NCBI GenBank assembly: GCA_003117195.1
Contig: BDSI01000093.1
Span: 366,001 to 430,000 of the forward strand
Direction: 5' to 3'
Source: Eudorina sp. 2006-703-Eu-15
Lineage: Eukaryota; Chlorophyta; Chlorophyceae; Chlamydomonadales; Volvocaceae
DNA length: 64,000 nt
Shown here: positions 10,617 through 23,972 of the stretch, one piece after another
Numbering within the stretch: position 1 is the stretch's first letter
Layout of the letters: every line of letters begins with the position of its first letter
Notes under the pieces: generated by a model
What the model saw: the letters and a program-made list of their open reading frames with translations, nothing else
What the model was told of the DNA's origin: nothing
Database searches by the model: none
Made by a program: the position numbers and the translations under genes

Positions 10617-13451
10617 CTACCGCCGACGCTCCGGCCGGGCCTCGAACACCGCCGTCGGCGTCTCTGGCGGCGGCGGCGTCTTTGGCGGCGGCGTCCCGGG
10701 CGGCGGCGTCTCTGGCGGCGGCGGCGACGGGAGCGGCGGCGGCGACGGGAGCGGCGGGGGCGGCGCCGTCGGCGGCTGCGGAGTCCTCGGCGGAGGCAGT
10801 GACGGGGGGACACCGGGCGGTGGGGGGTTGCTCGGCGGCGTTGACGGTGGTGGTATGCTCGGTGGTGGCGGCAAGACCGGCGGCGGAACCATTGGTCGCG
10901 GGAGAGACGGTGGTGGAGGCGCGCGCGGCAACGTCGGCGGTGGCGACGTTGGTGGCGGCAGCGTCGGCGGCGGTGACGTCAGCGGCGGGAGCGGTGGCGA
11001 TGGCGGTGATCTTAGCGGCGGTGACGTCGGCGGAAGAGGCGTCGGCGGCGGCGCCGCCGCCTTGCCCGGCGGCGTCGCCCTCGGCTTCGGCGGCGCCGGC
11101 GGCGGTCGCGGCGTCCGCGGCAACCTTGGAGATCTGGGTGCCCGCGGCGGCGACGGCGGCGCCCGCGGCGGCGGCCGCGACGGCACCACCGGCGGCGGCG
11201 TCGGCGGCGACGGCGCCGTCGGCGGCGGCGGGGGACTCAGCGCCAGGCCGACGGCGCCGACGCCCGCCATCACGACGCTGTTGATGAGTCCCACGCCGGC
11301 GCCTCGTACACTGATTCGTACAGCTAGTACGAACGCCTGTGGAAACCAGGGCACGTTGGGCGCGCTGCCGTGCAACGCCATCCGCCACACATTGAAGCCC
11401 GGGCAGTTGACGGCCAGCTGCGCCTGCGTCGCCGACGCGGCACGAAACACAGGCAGTACCACGGGGGCCCGTGCGCCCGAGGTATCGATCCCCGCCGCCC
11501 CCAGGGCATCCTGTACGACAGCTGGTAACGACCGTACGACAACGAGGGGTCCGGCGCCGCGGACTGCGACGCTGGACGTCCTGTCGGGCTGCTGGATGCC
11601 GCCGCTGCTGCTACTACCGTTGGTGGTGCTGTTGTTACCGTTGTCCGAAATAACGGTTTCGGTTTCGTCAGTTGGGGGGATGACCAGGATGTCGATGCTG
11701 TCCAAGACGGGCCTTATGGTGCCCCGGTTGAGGACGAGCAGGGAGATGTTGGCCACGTCAGCTACGCGCAGCAGGCCTGGACCCGCCGGGTCGGTGCCAA
11801 AAAACGCGTCCAGGGCGCACAAGCGCTGCGTGTGTGGCGGTGGTGGTGGTGGTGGTGGTGGCGGTGGTGGTGGTGGTGGCGGTGGCGGTGGTGGTGGCGG
11901 TGGTGGTGGTGGTGGTGGCGGGGGTGGTGGCGAGGGGTGGTGGCGGGGGTGGTGAGGGGTGTTGGAGATTGGGGGTATTGGGGGATTGGGAGGAGGAGGA
12001 TGCGCACGGGAAGAGGGGTGGAGGGTGGGGAGTTCAGAGGTTGTGAGGGTGGGGCGGGTGGGGATCTGAATCCAGGGTACGTGTCGTGGTGTACGATATG
12101 GCGACCGCGCGCGGTCAGGTCATGGGGTTGTATGCAACCCCCGGGGGAGTCCACATGCAGGCCCCCTCCTCCCCGTCCTCCCCCTCCTCCCCGTCCTCCC
12201 CCTCCTCCCCCTCCTCCCTCTTCCTCCTCCTCCTCCCCCTCCCCTCCCTTTCCTCCTCCTCCTTCCCATCCCGGCCCCCCTCCTCCTGCCCCCCCTCCTC
12301 CTCCCCGCCCCATTTGTTCGTGCGTGCCCGCGTCCCTAGAAGGAGGACTGGCCGCGGGACAGGTCGAGTCCAGCCTGACCGGCAAAACCTATGGCGACTA
12401 CCGGAACCCAAAATCATATCGATCGACGTCATGCCCGATACGAGAAAAAGTACCGATACAGCCGAAACATTACCGATGCAACCGAAGTCACCGAAATTAC
12501 CGTTGTTAGAGTGACGTTCACAGGGAATCATGAACGCAGCTTTAGGCAGCCCGCCGCGCTGTAGCAGCAGAGGTGCGCGCATTGTGTTTGTGTGTGCCTA
12601 GATATGCCGTGCAGGCATTACGGCGTTTCGGATAGGTTGCCCCCCCTCGACCCGTGGAGAGCGTTCCCCTCCCGGGTGGGCACGCGCGCCCGCCTTCATC
12701 GCCATTTTCTTGTCACACTCGACATCGGCATCCCATCCAATGCGATTCAATTCAAACAACGAGATCAGTGAGCTTCGGGCCGCAAAGACAGCGCATCATT
12801 TTTTTCTGCCTACTCTACGCGGCATCTCCCTAGACATCCAGCGCCGGTATACGGCAATATGCGTGGGCCCGCCCTCGCCCTCGCTCGACCACTAGACCGC
12901 CCGTACCGCCCACCAGCTATATCAGCTTGGGGCGCAGAAGTGCTGTAGCAGCACTAGATTCTGCTGGGTAGTGGCATATCATACGGCGCTTACCCCGGCG
13001 TCCGACATCCACGTGAGATCGTACGACTCCCCGCAGGTGCCCATCGCTACGCGCTGCATCTTTGGCCGATCCGGTACGCCCACGACGTTGCGCGCTGCGC
13101 TCAAGCGAGTGCTCGTGCCTTCGGGATCTTTACAGTCGCGCGCAAATGTTGACCAGATTGTGTTTGGCGGCACTGCGACAGGGTCGGAAGGACGGCCCCA
13201 GCAAGAAAGCGAGAAATAACATGACGACGAGCACTGGTCGGGGCAGACCTTGCAAGGGTGGGTTGACGGAATGCATTATAGCAATAGTAATAACTGCAAT
13301 ATAAAATCTTACCTGGCGCAGGATCGATTGGCGGTGGCCGCGGACTCGGCGGTGCCCGAGGCGATTGAGGTGCCTTGATTGCCCACACATGACGAGCGTG
13401 GCTCAAACACAAAATGGAGGCGATAGTGACGATCCACGCATACTTGCCCAT
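10617..13451 (-). CDS. Secreted hydroxyproline-rich wall/matrix-type protein
   Basis: Likely an extracellular matrix or cell-wall glycoprotein. Three exons in matching phase: 13451-13313, 13172-12994 and 11825-10617, giving about 508 residues. It opens with a signal peptide (MGKYAWIVTIASILCLSHAR, cleavage near VWA). A short SP/PP-rich segment follows (APQSPRAPPSPRPPPIDPAP), then a globular part with Cys in FARDCKDPEG and GTCGESYDLTW. The third exon opens with RLCALDAFFGTDPAGPG and ADVANISLLVLNRGTIRPVL, then runs into a tail of roughly 200 residues of SPPPP/TPP repeats ending FEARPERRR. Such tails are hydroxylated and glycosylated in volvocine wall proteins. The two proline zones around a globular core recall pherophorins, but I do not see the pherophorin Cys pattern and give no symbol. 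The stop lies beside a G-rich tract; a further exon cannot be fully excluded. Confidence 0.72.
11835..11955 (+). repeat. GGT/GGC trinucleotide array in intron
   Basis: About 40 GGT, GGC and GGG triplets inside the 1.2-kb second intron of the matrix-protein gene, immediately upstream (minus strand) of the exon 3 acceptor. Confidence 0.85.
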
Positions 13452-14952
13452 GACTGCGATTTGCTAAAGTGTGCCAAAGTGATGCAATAGTAAGTTATGC
13501 GCTAGCTGGAGGATTGGTTTCGGGGCTCCATACTGCAGGAGGCAAGCTTGCAAACATGAAAATTCAAAATGCAGTAACGCTGCCAAAACCCGATTCTTTG
13601 TCATATCGATGGTACGCCGTACGACGCTGCGGTAGCCAGCTACGCAAACCGAACGCTCATTCAGGAGGCAGGCAGCACACATTCCAGCCGAACGTCCAGT
13701 ATAATTAATGGTAGCCGTGAGCTCCCTGCGCGGTGCGGATTGTGAAGTGACCAATAAGTGTGTCCGGGGATCGTGTGTGAGTAACTTCTGCCAAAGCTGG
13801 CAATGGTTTTGCTAAAACATAATATACATTTATCATGGTGTCCACTCAGGTAGCTGATACATAGCTATCCGATTGAATCGATTGACGATTGTCACACCGT
13901 AAAACCAACTATCCTCGTTAGCTGTCGTAACGCTAACACACGCACAGCGGCGGTGGGCACTATGATCCATGCTGTTCGGTAGCTCATATGAACGTCAACT
14001 GCGAAGATTCCATACTGTGGCATCGGCAATTATGATTTGGAAGGACGATTCCAAATCCATAAGGCAGAAATACGCATAACGAACTCTGAGGACCATGCAA
14101 AAACAGGACGCCATAGCAGCTGCTGCAATGCGCGCATGTGGAGAAAGCAAATGTTTATGCGCGAAAGAGCCGATGACTTCTGGGTCGGGTTTCGGGAGCT
14201 AGGCACGACGGGCCCAACATGGCCCCAAAGCTAGGCGCTGCTAGGCTCACATTTTGCCTGTGCTTTTGAATATCTCACGAAAATGAAATGCCACTGATAC
14301 AATATCGAAGGCTCCCTCGGTGTCAGCAGATTGACGCCCCGGGTTAGTGTTGCTGTCTCTGCCCCTCTCCCCCGCGTGCAAGCCCGAGGCGGCGCCAAAG
14401 TCGCCCCTGCTTCGGTGGTCAGATTACATGGGCCTCGCGTCATGTGGATCGGATGTGTTTGAGCACAATCCCACCGATGGACTACATTGACCACTTATTG
14501 CAAATTAATCACCAGGCATCCGACATACCGTATCAGAGGCACAGCTCCAAGCGAAAGAAGTTCAGGCAGGTACATCAAAGCCTCGCTGCGCCTCTCTGCA
14601 TATCCCGGACAAACGATACATATCTCCGGGAGCTTTGGTCAAGCGCTGTCACGTCACTGTAATCACTGCGGACTGCCGGATCCAACGCACAGCGAAACCA
14701 AGCCATCCGAGCGGCGACAGCTGGAAACACCCTGCAGCACCTTGCTTGCGGATTCGCTTGCAGGCGTCCCGAAGGCGCGCGCACACACACACACACACAC
14801 ATAGGGCCCTACCGTACATGCCTGCTCAGGAATTGCCACGGTGCCGCACGCTGTTTGCGATGCGCGCACTACCAACCATCCCCACGGCCCTTCGACGCAC
14901 GCACCGGCAGCGGCAAGTGCCGCACTCCCCCTCACGTGCCCTTTTCACCGAG
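13452..14952. other. Spacer between matrix-protein and kinase genes
   Basis: No supported gene. It holds the promoter side of the matrix-protein gene (minus strand, upstream of 13451) and the 3' flank of the kinase gene. A CA dinucleotide array is at 14781-14802. Confidence 0.5.
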
Positions 14953-17900
14953 CTACTCCGGCTTTGCCAGGAACCGCTGCCAGCTGCTCGAGAACGGCCG
15001 TGGACCCCTCGTCGTGACGAGCGGCTTGCTGGCCTCGAACAGGCTGCCTCTGGGCGCCTGGCCGGGGTGGCCTGGGCCATCAGCCGGCTGCTCAGCTGCG
15101 GCAGCCGCACCAGGCGCCGCACTAGGCCCAGCGGTGGGCGCGGCCACCCCGCCGGCACACCCCAGGTCTGCCGACTGGTCGTCGCCGAAACTGCTGCTGC
15201 CCGCCCAGCTGCCGCCGTCGGTGCCGGTGGTCAGGGGGCCGCCCCAGGTGGATCCCACAGCGCCACCCGTGTAGGCCGCCGCGCCGTCGATGCAGCTGTC
15301 GTAGCACGACGACGGCTGGTCTCGGAGCACGCTGAGGCACAGGCGCGGCGGCGGCGGCGGTGCCGCACCTGCCATCGCCGCGTCTCCACGACACCCACCA
15401 GAGCCCACCGCATCCGTCACGTCTGCCGTGCCATCCCCGGCTTGGGCGCCGCCGCCGTCAGCACCACCACCTCCGCCAACGGCCACCGCCGCCAACGGCG
15501 TGCTGCGGCGCTGCCGCGCCGAAGAGGGTCCCGCGGGAGGGTACGGCTCGGCGCCGCCGTACCACGCGCCATGTGCCGCTGCAGCGAGCGCATTCTCTGT
15601 GCCGACCGCCGCCGCCGCAGCGCTGCGGGCAGTGCAGCATCGGGCGAGCGCCGCGTCTATTTCGTCAAGACCGCCGCCCCCCTCCTCCTCCTCCTCCTCC
15701 TCCGCCTCATCGTTGCCGTTGTGGTCCTTGGCAACACCACTGCCAGTGAAGCCAGGGCGCCGAAGGTCGGCCGCCCCGCCTCCCTGGCCCCCCTCGGCGC
15801 CCGCCGGCGGCACCTGGCCGGAGGTGCGTCTCTGTGGGGCCCAGTGGCGGTGCAGTACCGCCGCCCCCAGGGCCGCCACCTGGCGCATGCTGGGCCGCGC
15901 GTGGTCCTCCACCAGCACGGCGCGCAGGAGGCCCAGGACGTCGTCACACAGGCTGGGACCTGCGCGGCAGTTCGGTTCGGTGGCGGCCCGCCGCCGTCGT
16001 CGTCATTGTCAGCACATATCGGTCGGTCGTCGGCGCGTGTCGTGCTAGCAAGCATGCAAAGGGCGTGCGGGTGGGACCGCTGTCCATTGGGGGGGATCGT
16101 CCAGGTTGCGGCTCGACCAAGTCGAGCGCATCCTTGTAACACGGAGCGTCCGCCGTCCGGACACATCGAATGCCGCATTCTTTCGCTCGCTGTCGAATCG
16201 CTGTCGACATTAAAATTGTGACCACTGCGTTGGTTTCGGTTTGCATCTTCTCCGCCCCGCGGTTTTGTGTCAAGTATGCTGACAGCCTCGGCTGAGGCCT
16301 ATACGCATGTGATATAATGACAACGACACCCCGAAACGAGGCCATCAAAGGGGTTTGATTATGCGCTGAGCACTTCACCCGGGGGGTTGGCCAGGCACAG
16401 GGCCCTAACGCGTCCGCCTCAGCTCACCGTCGGCACCGGAGAGCAACCGCGGCTCGTACAGGTCGCGCAACTCTGCCGCAAACGCCGCCATGCTGCTGTC
16501 GCCGTCGGTGCCGCTGTCGGGCTGGTCCAGGCCGTGCGCCCCCACACCGTCGGGCCCTCCGCCCGTGGAGGCCGTGCCGCCGCCGTGGTAGTGCACCTGC
16601 ACGAAGGACGGCGGCTCGTCGCACATGATCCGCAGCTGGTCGGCCTCCTTCGTAGTCAGCCAGTCCGGACCCGCCGGGTCGGCGCACTGCGTCGCCACGG
16701 AGTGGCGCAGCCGCCGGTGCGGCGGCAGCAGGTGCGGCACGGGCGGCGGCGGCGGCTCCGCCCGGGCGCTGTCCGTGCCGCCGCCGCCGCTGCCGCCATT
16801 GCCGTAGCACCCCGCGACACCACTGAGCGCGGCTGGCTCCGTCACTGGGCCCCACGACGCGTAGGCGTTGTCGCCGACGCCCACGCCGGCGGCGGTTGAG
16901 GCGGTGGGGCGGTGGCAGGGCACGGCCAGCGTCCACTCGCTGTCTGCGACGCTGCGGGCCGTGCCCGTCGAGGGCGGCGGCGCCGGCGGCCAACCGCCGC
17001 CGCCCATCGCGGCGGCGGTGCTGGTGCTGGCCAGGCTGCGCGCCGTGTCATACGGCATCACGCTGCGCGCGGTGCTCCGTGCTGTGGTGGGGGCCGTGTT
17101 CACCATGGAGGGGGCGACCCATGGTTCAGACGCCAGAGACGAGGCGTCCTCGCCGCCGCAACCCTCCGCGATCAGCTCAAGGCTGCGGCCCGTGCACATC
17201 GCTGACCCGCCGCCCGCCGTCATAAAGTGCGGCGGGAGGACCAACGGGGGCGGCATGCCGCCGCCGCCGCTGCTGCCGGCGATGATACCCCCATGGGATG
17301 GGGGTGGCCCCGCCGGCGGCTGCCGGGGCCTCCACGGCGAGCCACGTGTGAGCGCAAGAGGCAGCCGCGGCACGTGTGGCGGCGGAGAGGGCGGCACGTG
17401 ATGGCTGGTCGCGACCAAGGGGGCCGCCGTGCCGGCCTCAGCCCCGGCGTCTGGGCCCTCACGCCACTGCCAGGCGCCGCCGGCGCTGCCCCCGTGTTCC
17501 CAGAGCGCCATCGCGACCTGCTCCACACCCGATCGCGCAGCGTCCGCCGGCACCGGCGCATCCCCCCGTTGGTGCAGGTGGTGCGGCTGCGGCGGCGGGT
17601 GCGGCGGTGCGCCGCCGGTCTGCCGCTGCGCTGCGGCGCGGTCGCCGCCGCGGCGCTGCCCGTGCAGCGGCTGCGGGCGCAGGCCCCGCCGCGCGGCGGC
17701 GGGGCCCGACGCGACGGCGCGCATGCAGTCGTTGTTCTTCTGGAAGAGCATCTCGCCGGTGATCATCTCATACAGGATGCAGCCCATGGCCCACACGTCG
17801 GCCTTGCGCGCGTCGACGCAGTGGCCGTGCACCATCTCCGGCGGCTGGTACGCCACCGTCCCTCTGCATGGACAATGAAACGCGGCCGGCGCACGCATTG

Positions 17901-20900
17901 CAGCGCGCAAGCGGCAAGGGAGCCTCCCGCGAACGGCCAGCTGAGCAGGGTGGGCACAACCAACAAGGGCCGTGTCCCTCCCTTCCGCGCCGCGCATCAA
18001 GTCGTCGGCCCCGTGAGACGGCCGTGATGCCCAAACAACGAGGGAAACGCCGGGGTGATGCGACCCCGAAAGGCTTCGAGGTGTGTTATGGGCAATTGCT
18101 GCGGGCCATGACGGCCGGACATCAGCGGCACTGGGCGCCTCAACAGGGATCGACCTACTAGGCCCCCCGCCCGGCCACCCCCGTCCGCCCACCTGGCTTG
18201 GTCATGGAGGAGCGGGGCCTCGTTGAAGAACATGCTCTCGGAGAAGTCCGCCAGCCGCAGCTGCCCCGCGGACAACAGCACATTGCCTGCGCGGGCACCG
18301 TTGGGTCCACAGCGGGGTGCAGCATGGGGTCAGCGCTCAACAAGGTATGCGACCGCACCGTCGCGCGGAGACCGCCGGGGGGATCCCTGGGGAGACCGCG
18401 TCGGATAAAAGGCATCCTGCACAACGTCACGTCACGGTCACACAGCCCCGCCGCAAACGCCGGTCCAATGGCGCACACCCCCTTGGCGACCCACACAGGA
18501 CCCGGGCGGCCGTCGGGCTGCGTCGCCACCAGGGGAACGTGCGATGATGCGCTGCTTGCGTTTAGCGTCGTCGTCGTCGACCCCTGTGCATTTCCTCGTC
18601 ATTGCTCCCATGGGGTCAACAGGTGGCGGGTCACATCACACCAAGGACAGACGCGGGTTGTCGGGACGCAGTAACCGTGGACTGCAGCGGTCCCAGGCCC
18701 AGACGGGTTGAGCCCCGGGGGTTCGGAAGGAAAGCCCAGAACCTGGGGATCCCAGCCCAGCAGCTGGGGGAGCAACATCCAAGAACTTTGAGGAGGTGCG
18801 GTAACTCGTCTCGGATGGTGGGCACGCACCCGGCTTGAGGTCACAGTGCGCGACGTGCCAGTGCTCGTGGAGCTCGGTCATCAGCTCCGCCAGCGTGCAC
18901 CACAGCCTGCGCGGAGTCGAGGGCGCCGCAAACGAGAAGGATGGGAAGTCAGCTCCGAAACGCCGGCGGTTGTCGCCTCTGACCTGTGCGGCTGCCGCTG
19001 TCCCACGGCAACCTGCTCCAGCAGATACCGAATTCGCTTTATGCTTCACAACAAGAATAGCCCTGAAGAACCCTCTTCCACCCAGCTAGGTATTCGGCTG
19101 AGCAGAGGGCAGGGCCAATAACAATAGCAACAGCGTCCTCCTACGCGCAGATGCTATGTCCTGCCACCACGCGGGTGCCAGAAGGCAAAGCCCCGTATCC
19201 AACGACATGGACCGCAGCAGTGATATCTGTTGTCAGGTTGTTGGTTCTTGGTTTGTTGGTTCTGAGACCAAGGCCCCACCACCACTCCTTTCCCTGCACT
19301 GGCCCGGGCCGCACCTGAGGCACTCGATGATGTAGCCCGCGCCCGTCGTGGACACGAAACGCCGACCGTCACCCCAGTCCTTGAGGCTGTGGTCGCAGCT
19401 CTCCAGCATCAACATCACCTGCGGCCCGCATCCATGAACCGCGCTCATGCAGCAGCAACAGCAACAGCAGCAGCGGCACGACCACCAACGCATCGTCGTG
19501 CATGGGCCCTTGGGCTGCCAGGTCATAACAGCGGCACCTTGCGGCTCCTACACCGAACCGGAACCCGGAAGGACTGGCAAGGGACGCGCCACCGGGTCGG
19601 GCTGACCTTATCCTCGTGGCGGCCGTAGTCGAGCAGCCGCACGGCGCCTGACCAGCCGGCCAGGTGCAGCAGCACGCCAATTTCGGCGAAGGCGTTGGCC
19701 AGCTTGTCCCGCTCGGCCACGTCGTAGATCTGGCGGGATGGGAGGGTGAGCAATGGGAGGCATACGAGATTGGTAGACATATTGGAGCTGGGATGGGGGG
19801 TCCCAAGGGGGCAGTCCGACAGGTTGCGGTTGCAGCAAGGTACACAGCAGGTCCGTCCATTTAACATGAAGTGGACCCCGGCGGGCATCCCTCACACCTC
19901 CCGTCGTAACGCACCTTGACCACCACGGGCTGGCCCTGATTGCAGGCCTTTGACACGGTGGAGTAGGACGTACATGTGATGCGCTCCACGTGGGTGAGGG
20001 ACTGGAGGGGCGGGAGGGGCAGGACAGAAGAGCAACATGTGTTTAATGAGAAACTCACTCAGAACCGCCCAGGCCCGTAGCAACATGTGTGTTTAGCTAG
20101 GAGACCCGCCCGACCCAAACCAAGCACCATTATACTTACCATATTAACCTGCGAAGCGACCCACACGACCCAACCCACTGACCAACACACTTGCCGGGAA
20201 AGCGTCCTAATGCACACCAGTGAGAGCAGAAAAGTAACGATTCAGTGGGACGACGAGGGCACCGGTCAGACAGGACTGGCGGTGCCGCGCGTGCGCACGG
20301 CTTTGGGAGGGCAGGTGTTGGCGTGTTCGGCTGGCAGCGGCGGAGGTGAGGTTGCCATGCGCTTCTGGCGACTTCCGGATACATGATTCATGAATTACCC
20401 ACACCCACACGTCCACAGTGCAAACTAGGTCTCCAGTGGACTGTTGATTTGACAAACCCGCAGCCCTAATAAAGCGCGTTCACAGAAGCTTCCCGCTCAC
20501 CTCCAGCAGGCGGTACTGCCGGCCCTTGGGCACATCGGTCAGGCGCTCCAGGGCGACCCACAGCTGCTCCGGCAGGACCAGGCCACCGCTGCTGCGCTCC
20601 AGATCCTCGTCCTCGTCCGCCGCGGCGCGGACTCGGCGTCCCCGCCGGCGACAGGAAGCTCGGTGCAGACGAGGCCGAGGGCCCTCGCCCTCGCCCTCGC
20701 CGCCTCCGCCCTGGGCCCTGCCGCGTCGGTTGACATTGGGGCTGCCCGGCAGCGTTGTGGCAGCGGCGCACGCAGCAGGTGCAGGCAGCGGGACGGGTGC
20801 GGCGAGGAGGTCGTGGTGCGCGTGGGACGCGTAGCCACGCGGCGACGTGCCGTCTCCCGCGTGGATGACGTCGTGCAAACCGTTGCATTCCGCGGCCTCG

Positions 20901-23900
20901 TCCTTGTCCAGCTCCTCCTCAGACTCGTAGTCACTCTCGTCGTACGTGTCAAGGTCGCCCTCGGGCTCGGCCCAAAAGACTGTGGCATTCGGGGTGACAG
21001 ACGCTTGGATAAACACAGAGCTTGCCGTCCATGGCGATTTCTCCCATTTGCCCACAACAAATCCTGACCCTGCCAGGTATGATTTTTGTCCCTATCATAC
21101 AGGCGTGCAATCGACGAGGCGAGATACATCGTACAGGAACGCTTTCCCACGAATTCATTTACCGGCGGTCTCGAACGTCACATTGTGCACGCGTGGTGGA
21201 TGGCGCTGGGTTTCAGCGCATGCTCAGCGTATACCCACGGGTTTCTACCGACCCCTCGGTCCTCGCACTATGGCGTGCATGCAAGCAATGACCCGCCCGC
21301 CCCTGCCGCCCTTCCCGCCGACCTACCTGTGCACAGCGCATGCGATGTGACGCCCGTGTTGGCTGCCGCGGTTATGCGGCGCGTGGTGAGGGGCCCCTCG
21401 CCATACAGCACAGCCGATGGCAGGCAGATCGACCGCCGCCGCGTACGAGCGCCCGTTGGCGGCACCGCGCGCTGCCCGGTCATGAGCGCCAGCCCACGCA
21501 CGGCGACGTCGCTGGCCATCACCACATCCAGGGAAGGCACTTGCCCTGAGGAGGAGCTCGGTGGGACCGACCCGCCTGAGGACCAGGCGCGGGTCCGCGC
21601 GCTGGACCAAACGCCCGCACCGCCTGCGCCGGGGACTGCTGGTCCATGGGGCCCCGGCAGCTTCAAAGGCGGCACTGGATGGGCGGCATGAGACTGCGTG
21701 TGTAGCGGCGGCCGGCCCATGCCTGCGACTTCGCCAACGCCGCTCTCGGCGACAGCGGCTGTGGATCCACGCAGCGGGCTCATGGCGGGCCTGCCGTAGC
21801 GCATTGAGGCGGCAGCGCCGCTTGCACCCGCAGCAGCCTTACTGGGCGTGTCCGTCCAAAGGTCGCTGTCGTCCCGTGGATGAGCAGCACCTGGGCCGGC
21901 GGTCGGCTCAGGGCCAGCATCGCTGGGCGGGTGATCCAACGTCGGCAGCAGAAGCTGCCGCTTGGCCGCACCATAAAGTGTGACTGAGGAGGCGTCGGCA
22001 TCGCCAGCTGTGCGGTCGACCATCCTGACGAGGTCCTGGTCCTGGTCGTGCATGTGGTGACGCCGGCCGCGCGAAGCGGGTGTCGCGCGTGCCTGCTTCT
22101 CAATCCCGGCGTTGTGTGGGGTAGAGGTCGCCTTGCAACGGACTAGGTCGGGCAAGGTGTCCTCTGCCAGTGGATCCGCCGCAGCTTTAGGCGGCGTTGC
22201 AGCCCTGATGGGCCCTGTCAGCAGAAGCAGCAGCATGGAAACGCAGTGGTCAGGACAGGAGCACTCCCGCCCGGCCCTGCACATCCCCTCTGCAGCCTGT
22301 CCCAATCCTTCTCCATGGCACGGTACCCTTAGTAGACTCGCAGCTCTCACATACCTGTCTGGTGTTGGTCGAGGTCATCCATGGACAACCGCAAGCAGTC
22401 CAGCTGGCGGCAGACCCCCAAGCTGGGGCCGCACTCAGCTGCTAGAAAGTCATCCGCGGTCAGTGCCCCCGCCATTGAAGCTGGCACCGTAACTGCATCA
22501 GTTTGCTGCAGCGGCGGCGCCCCACTCTGCATGTGCGCTCCGTTCCACTTGCGCGTCGCGCCCGTGCGCCGCGGCTTACAGGCGCTCGGCAGGAGCATCC
22601 TCAAGATCTCCGTCGGCGAGCACGTGTCCGGAGTCCGTTGGCCACTTCCGACAGCCCCATGCCCGCCCGTCGCATGGGAAGGGGCCGCAGGGCTGGCGCT
22701 GTCAGTGGAAGGGCTCGGGCCGCCCTGCATGGGTCGCATGGAATACATCTTTTCGTTGGCCTAGATCGCGTGAGCTCAACTCTAATCTCAAGCAGCTCCT
22801 AACTGGACGCCAACACGGGTGCAAGTACGCATGGTTGGCCAATGCGGCCGCCGGGCGCTTCCCGAATGCAAATCGCATACGCGCCACAATTTGTGCACAT
22901 TCTGTGAAAAGCATTGCACAATGATCACCACACACCGACCCGTTGCGGTGGAGATTTCTTCTTGATGCCACGGAGGTTGAGACCGGGAATCAAAGGCCGG
23001 GGTGCCATCGGCTGCTGGCTGGTGACACCATCAACCACCGCCTCCGTGCCGAACTGGGTCGTGATTGAAGCCGCCGTTAAACACATGCGCGTCTGCACCG
23101 GCGAGGCCCGGGCTGCAGCCTCCCATTGCATGTCAGTTTTGCGCTGCAACCCCAGTGGTATGCGGCCGGCAGGCGAGCCTGAAGTGCAAAAACGGCTTGG
23201 GCTCTGCGGCACGCGGCTGCCGGGGCTGCGCAAACGATGGAAAGGGTCATTGGACAGCGTCCCCAGATGTGTACCGTGACACTGCAAAGCACGTAGCGGC
23301 CCAAAGTAGATAGGTTCGTCAAGCAGCGGTGATTCTGGTGATGCATCTCCGCCTACATCAGCAAACACGGTCGACAGCTGGATATCTTGACGAGTAGGCG
23401 AGCCAGGTGATCCCGCGGCGCTTCCACACCCATCCATGTGGCATCCGAGCTCCAGTGCAAGCTGCCTGATGGTAGGGAGCTGTCCGTGGACAAGGCTGAA
23501 CTTGGCTATGGCTGCCTGCAGCTCCTCATGCTCGACCTCACGCCCAAGCTTGTCCTCCAAGAGCGTAATAACTGCAAAATCTCTATTCATGTCGGCGCCG
23601 TAGTTTCCGAGTCGCATACTGCTGCACACGCTGGACGGGGTGCAGGGGCTGGACGCCGGCGTGCCCTGCTGCAAGCGCCCGGGCGGTTCCTTGCTGGGCG
23701 ACCACGCATCCTGTAACAGTTTTGACATATGGAATGTGTTCAAGTCCAACCGGCCTGGAGCTGTCGCGTCTTGCGCCAAGTCTGCTAGGCTTTGAGGATT
23801 TGTGTACGCAATAACCGGCTCTGACAGGGGCAAGCCAGCCGCAAAAGTTGTATTTGAACCTTGATAATTACAATATTGTTTCAAGGCAGTCAGCAGCCCT

Positions 23901-23972
23901 GTTGATGCGGCACCAAATCGTCCTGACCTGTCCGACTCGGCCAAGCGCCAGGGGGTTGCAGGGCGAGTCCAT
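14953..23972 (-). CDS. Mps1/TTK-like protein kinase with large insert
   Basis: Ser/Thr-type kinase. Exons (minus): 23972-23928, 23710-22940, 22760-22355, 22214-21327, 21069-20501, 20001-19915, 19729-19607, 19418-19315, 18906-18830, 18286-18193, 17863-16428, 15959-14953. All phases agree, giving about 1868 residues. The N-terminal 880 residues are mostly disordered. Kinase landmarks in order: ATP lysine in GQPVVVK, alpha-C Glu in AFAEIGVLLHL, hinge VMLMLESCDHSLKDW, catalytic loop HCDLKPGN, metal site ADFS, GTVAYQPPEM, then KADVWAMGCILYEMITGEML. A low-complexity stretch of about 430 residues precedes the last helix (CDDVLGLLRAVLVEDHARPS), and a 300-residue tail ends at TAG. Hinge, LKP loop and GTVxYxPPE resemble Mps1. 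The glycine loop is poor (ITCTSYSTVSKA); HRD is HCD and DFG is DFS, yet catalytic K, E, D, N and D are present. Exon 1 is tentative, and the fifth exon may start at 20979. Confidence 0.8.

Noticed and set aside
10609..11388. Ala-rich antisense and alternative-frame ORFs over the proline tail
   Set aside because: Shadow frames of the PP-repeat coding sequence; no independent signal peptide, domain or start context.
11826..12993. Extra exons of the matrix-protein gene inside this intron (His-rich or EEEE-rich frames)
   Set aside because: They are frames through GGT/GGC and CTCC arrays; exon 2 to exon 3 already join in phase.
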